In this document: one piece after another, positions 41,794-44,251 of the stretch | Layout: each line of letters starts with the position of its first letter | Position numbering within the stretch: position 1 is the first letter of the stretch | Source: Clostridia bacterium | GTDB taxonomy: Bacteria; Bacillota; Clostridia; Oscillospirales; CAG-272 | NCBI GenBank assembly: GCA_017518975.1 | Contig: JAFWTH010000124.1 | Span: 1 to 44,251, forward strand | Reading direction: 5' to 3' | DNA length: 44,251 bases | The notes under the pieces: generated by a model | What the model was told of the DNA's origin: nothing | Seen by the model: the letters and a program-made list of their open reading frames with translations, nothing else | The model's database searches: none | Translations under genes and position numbers: made by a program

Positions 41794-42276
41794 ATGGATT
41801 ACAAAGTGTCTCTTTTCTGGCTCGCTCTCGTGGTATTCTTCGCGATAATCGAGGGCGTGACGCCGCAGCTCGTCTCCATTTGGTTTGCGGGAGGCGCGCT
41901 CGTCTCTCTGATCGTCTCACTCTTCGGAGCCCCTCTGTGGGTCGAGGTGATCGTCTTCGTTGCGGTGAGCGCGATCCTTCTGATCCTGACCCGACCTCTC
42001 GTTAAGCGACGGTTTGCAAACCAGATCGTCAAGACGAACGCCGACGCGCTCGTCGGCGGCGAAGCCGTCGTTACTCAGGCGATCGACAACGTGGAAGGAT
42101 CAGGCCTCGCAAAGATCATGGGTCAGGTCTGGAGCGCGCGATCGTCGGGAGGCGATAAGATCCCCGAGGGGACGTTAGTCATCGTCGAGAGGATCGAGGG
42201 CGTAAAACTCATCGTATCGGTGAAGGAGTCCGAAGACGCGCCGTCTTCCGGACCGGAAGCAGGTAAGGAGGTATAA
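41794..42276 (+). CDS. NfeD-family membrane protein
   Basis: A 160-residue short NfeD protein. Three or so transmembrane helices lie in the first ~70 residues (LFWLALVVFFAIIEGVTPQLVSIWFAGGALVSLIVSLF and VEVIVFVAVSAILLILTRPLV), then a soluble OB-fold (about 80-150: TNADALVGGEAVVTQAIDN, GQVWSARSSGGDKIPEGTLVIVERIEGVKLIV). NfeD proteins pair with SPFH/stomatin proteins, which follow here 2 nt later, to organise membrane microdomains. ATG 41794 has AGGAGG 7 nt upstream. TTG 41791 is in frame but too near the SD. Confidence 0.88.
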   Translation: MDYKVSLFWLALVVFFAIIEGVTPQLVSIWFAGGALVSLIVSLFGAPLWVEVIVFVAVSAILLILTRPLVKRRFANQIVKTNADALVGGEAVVTQAIDNVEGSGLAKIMGQVWSARSSGGDKIPEGTLVIVERIEGVKLIVSVKESEDAPSSGPEAGKEV

Positions 42277-42278
42277 CA

Positions 42279-43211
42279 ATGGATCATATTCTCTACTACA
42301 TTCTCGGGGGACTCGGGCTGTTGATCTTCATTATTATCATCAGTAACATCAAGATCGTCCCTCAGGCAAAATCGTACGTTATCGAGCGCCTCGGCGCGTA
42401 TCATACGACGTGGGAGACGGGGCTTCACGTGAAGGTCCCCTTCATTTACAGAATATCGAAGATAGTTTCGAGAAAAGAGCAGGTGGCGGACTTTCCGCCG
42501 CAGCCCGTTATCACGAAAGATAACGTCACGATCCAGATCGACACCGTCGTGTTCTTCCAGATAACGGACCCGAAGCTCTACACCTACGGCGTCGACCGTC
42601 CGATGCAGGCGATCGAAAACCTGACCGCGACGACGCTCCGTAACATCATCGGCGATCTCGAACTCGACAACACGCTCACGTCGCGCGACGTAATAAACTC
42701 GAAGATCCGTCTGATCCTCGACGAGGCGACCGACCCGTGGGGCATCAAGGTCAACCGCGTCGAGCTCAAGAACATCATCCCGCCGCGCGAGATCCAGGAC
42801 GCGATGGAGAAACAGATGAAAGCGGAGCGCGAGCGCCGCGAATCGATCCTCCGCGCCGAAGGCGAAAAGAGAAGCCAGATCCTCGTCGCAGAGGGCCGCA
42901 AGGAATCGCAGATCCTGCAGGCGGAGGCCGACAAGCAGGCGGCGATCCTCAACGCGGAAGCGGTGAAGGAAGCGAAGATCCGCGAGGCGGAAGGCGAAGC
43001 GGACGCGATCATGAAGGTCCAGACCGCGCTCGCCGATTCGATCAAACTGCTGAACGAGGCGGACCCGGGCGAGGGAGTCCTCAAGATCAAGGCGCTCGAG
43101 GCGTTCGCGAAAGCGGCGGACGGCGAGGCGACGAAGATCATCATCCCCTCGGAAATTCAGGGGATCGCGGGTCTTGCGGCAGGCGTCGGCGAGATTTTGA
43201 AAAAAGACTGA
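42279..43211 (+). CDS. SPFH/band 7 (QmcA-like) membrane protein
   Basis: A 310-residue stomatin-like protein. One N-terminal transmembrane helix (about 5-26, YYILGGLGLLIFIIIISNI) is followed by the band 7 domain (about 28-190: VPQAKSYVIERLGAYHTTWETGLHVKVPFIYRI, DFPPQPVITKDNVTIQIDTVVFF, IIPPREIQDAMEKQM), then a long Glu/Ala/Lys coiled coil (about 190-265). Such proteins oligomerise into large cages on the membrane, often with FtsH or other partners. The E. coli relative is QmcA. SD GGAGG lies 7 nt upstream. Co-transcribed with nfeD, and a strong terminator follows. Confidence 0.9.
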   Translation: MDHILYYILGGLGLLIFIIIISNIKIVPQAKSYVIERLGAYHTTWETGLHVKVPFIYRISKIVSRKEQVADFPPQPVITKDNVTIQIDTVVFFQITDPKLYTYGVDRPMQAIENLTATTLRNIIGDLELDNTLTSRDVINSKIRLILDEATDPWGIKVNRVELKNIIPPREIQDAMEKQMKAERERRESILRAEGEKRSQILVAEGRKESQILQAEADKQAAILNAEAVKEAKIREAEGEADAIMKVQTALADSIKLLNEADPGEGVLKIKALEAFAKAADGEATKIIIPSEIQGIAGLAAGVGEILKKD

Positions 43212-43224
43212 TAAAAAACGCGTC

Positions 43225-43254
43225 GGGCGGCGATCAAACGATCGCCGCCCTTTC
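43225..43254 (+). terminator. Terminator after the SPFH gene
   Basis: GGGCGGCGATC, loop AAAC and GATCGCCGCCC are followed by TTTCTAT. The tail is less U-rich than others here. Confidence 0.75.
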
Positions 43255-43328
43255 TATATAATGCGCCGCAGGCGCATTTCATATCGCGGAGCGTATTTCA
43301 CGGATCCCCCGGCGGGGATTCATTTCAT

Positions 43329-43826
43329 TCATTTTACGTACCCGATCTCCGTGTATACCATCCCGTTCTTCCCGCGGTCCGAGCGCATCAGAGAGACTCC
43401 CGCCACCTCGCACGCCGCGAGAGGAGGCGCGACGGGCGGGATCCTTTCCCTGTCGGGCCGTCGGATAAGCGTCACGTGCGGGGAGAACTTCTTTTTGTCG
43501 TACGGTATGAGCGCAGCCGCAAGAGCGCGGCGGAGCCTCGCGGCGTACGCAGTCAGCGCGTCGGTCGGCCTGATCCCCGCCCACCACGCGCCGCCGAACG
43601 AGCCGATCCCGTCGGCAGAGAGAAGGAACGGCGCGGGTCGCGCCGCCTTCACGGCGTCGAGAACGGTGTCGGGATCGTTATATTCGCCGATAAAGGCGAG
43701 CGTGACGTGCAGGTTCTCCCTCTCGGCGTAATTCCCGCAGACTCCGGCGCGCCGGAATGCGTCCTGCGTGCGCACGAGCGCGTTTTTGAAATCCTCGTCG
43801 GGGAGGAGGGCGATGAAAAGGCGCAT
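43329..43826 (-). CDS. thpR: RNA 2',3'-cyclic phosphodiesterase ThpR
   Basis: A 165-residue member of the 2H phosphoesterase family (also called 2'-5' RNA ligase). The two HxTx motifs are HVTL at 40-43 and HVTL at 117-120, with the typical start RLFIALLPDEDFKNAL and the end MVYTEIGYV. These enzymes hydrolyse 2',3'-cyclic phosphates to 2'-phosphates on tRNA-like ends. ATG 43826 has SD AAGGA about 9 nt upstream and a strong promoter nearby. The frame continues 70 codons upstream into repeat DNA and is not real there. It is convergent with the SPFH gene. Confidence 0.9.
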   Translation of the reverse strand: MRLFIALLPDEDFKNALVRTQDAFRRAGVCGNYAERENLHVTLAFIGEYNDPDTVLDAVKAARPAPFLLSADGIGSFGGAWWAGIRPTDALTAYAARLRRALAAALIPYDKKKFSPHVTLIRRPDRERIPPVAPPLAACEVAGVSLMRSDRGKNGMVYTEIGYVK

Positions 43827-43856
43827 ATCAGTCACTTCCTTGTTTTTCCTGTAAAT

Positions 43857-43885
43857 ATTGTAAAAAAGACCGCCGTCTTTGTCAA
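43857..43885 (-). promoter_or_regulatory. Sigma-A promoter of thpR
   Basis: On the minus strand TTGACA (43885-43880), 17 bp, TACAAT (43862-43857). The start near 43850 leaves about 25 nt of leader. Confidence 0.85.
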
Positions 43886-43905
43886 GACAGCGATCCTTTT
43901 CCGGC

Positions 43906-44251
43906 GGAAACGAGAGGCGCCGCGTTGCGACGCGGGGGGGCTCGTTCGCGCTCCCGCGTGCTCGTTTTTCGCTGAACGCGAAAAACTCACGGTCGCTTGG
44001 TCGCGGCGCGGGTCTGACAGCCCACCGGGCTGTCATTCACTACCGGGGCCCTTCGAGCCCCCTCGAAAAAACGAGAGATGTCGCGTTGCGACGCGGGAGG
44101 GCTCGAGTCTCGCCTGCGGGCTCGGTCAGCCCCGGCTCTGACAGCCCCCCGGGCTGTCATTCACTACCGGGGCCCTTCGAGCCCCCTCGAAAAAACGAGA
44201 GATGTCGCGTTGCGACGCGGGAGGGCTCGAGTCTCGCCTGCGGGCTCGGTC
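43906..44251. repeat. 124-bp tandem repeat running off the window
   Basis: Two nearly identical units begin at 44013 and 44137 (TCTGACAGCCC...). A diverged unit lies at about 43906-44012. Each unit has a CAGCCC/GGGCTG palindrome, a GTCGC-GTT-GCGAC hairpin and a CTCGAAAAAACGAG stem. A 35-bp stretch (44134-44168) is repeated in inverted orientation at 37502-37536. No RBS-supported gene lies here. Confidence 0.85.

Noticed and set aside
43827..44036. 70-codon upstream extension of thpR
   Set aside because: The frame runs through the promoter and the tandem repeats; the family start RLFIALLP lies at 43826 with its own SD.

Overview
The window reads as a chromosomal segment of a fairly GC-rich, endospore-forming low-branching Firmicute (class Clostridia, probably Oscillospirales/Eubacteriales-like). 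The evidence is a clear Spo0A, a SPOCS (DUF3794) spore-envelope protein, AddAB instead of RecBCD, groESL under a CIRCE operator, PdaA-type deacetylase lipoproteins, LxxC lipoboxes, AGGAGG ribosome binding sites, and several near-consensus sigma-A promoters with 17-18 bp spacers. No rRNA, tRNA, CRISPR array, prophage or transposase gene was seen.

Left part (1-13.8 kb): an AT-richer patch carries an FxLYD lipoprotein divergent from a ribbon-helix-helix regulator, followed by a block of palindromic repeats. Next, on the minus strand, come two tandem PdaA-like lipoprotein deacetylases with a small helical protein, then an addB-addA-SDR operon (double-strand break repair plus a YmfI-like reductase), and a membrane-anchored parvulin foldase.

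Middle (13.8-24 kb): a plus-strand trio (PrsA-like lipoprotein, a membrane-anchored possible TIM-barrel protein, and an unrecognised protein that looks like PAS plus a decayed histidine kinase) converges, with a 38-bp overlap, on a minus-strand trio of small proteins. A YfcE-type phosphodiesterase and spo0A follow. Just after spo0A lies a 56-residue EF-hand protein whose promoter has a Spo0A-box-like site immediately upstream. Then come a four-helix-bundle (S23/Avd-type) gene, an array of hairpin repeats, groEL-groES with CIRCE, and a TtcA-like PP-loop enzyme.

Right-middle (24-36.7 kb): one 12-kb minus-strand operon encodes a very large secreted solute-binding protein with carbohydrate-binding-like domains, two pairs of sugar ABC permeases, a beta-propeller/TPR/YIP1 membrane protein, and a large DUF5696 protein. 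It has no ATPase gene of its own and starts from a strong promoter with a ~245-nt structured leader. It is the most system-like locus here, probably for uptake or sensing of a complex carbohydrate, and much of it is of unknown function.

Right part (36.7-44.25 kb): a 400-bp MITE-like element with 31-bp inverted ends, then PH-domain protein, holA and rnmV on the minus strand, a SPOCS-domain protein, an NfeD-SPFH membrane pair behind a perfect sigma-A promoter, a ThpR RNA phosphodiesterase, and a 124-bp tandem repeat running off the window end. Palindromic modules are shared between the intergenic repeats at about 24, 37 and 44 kb.
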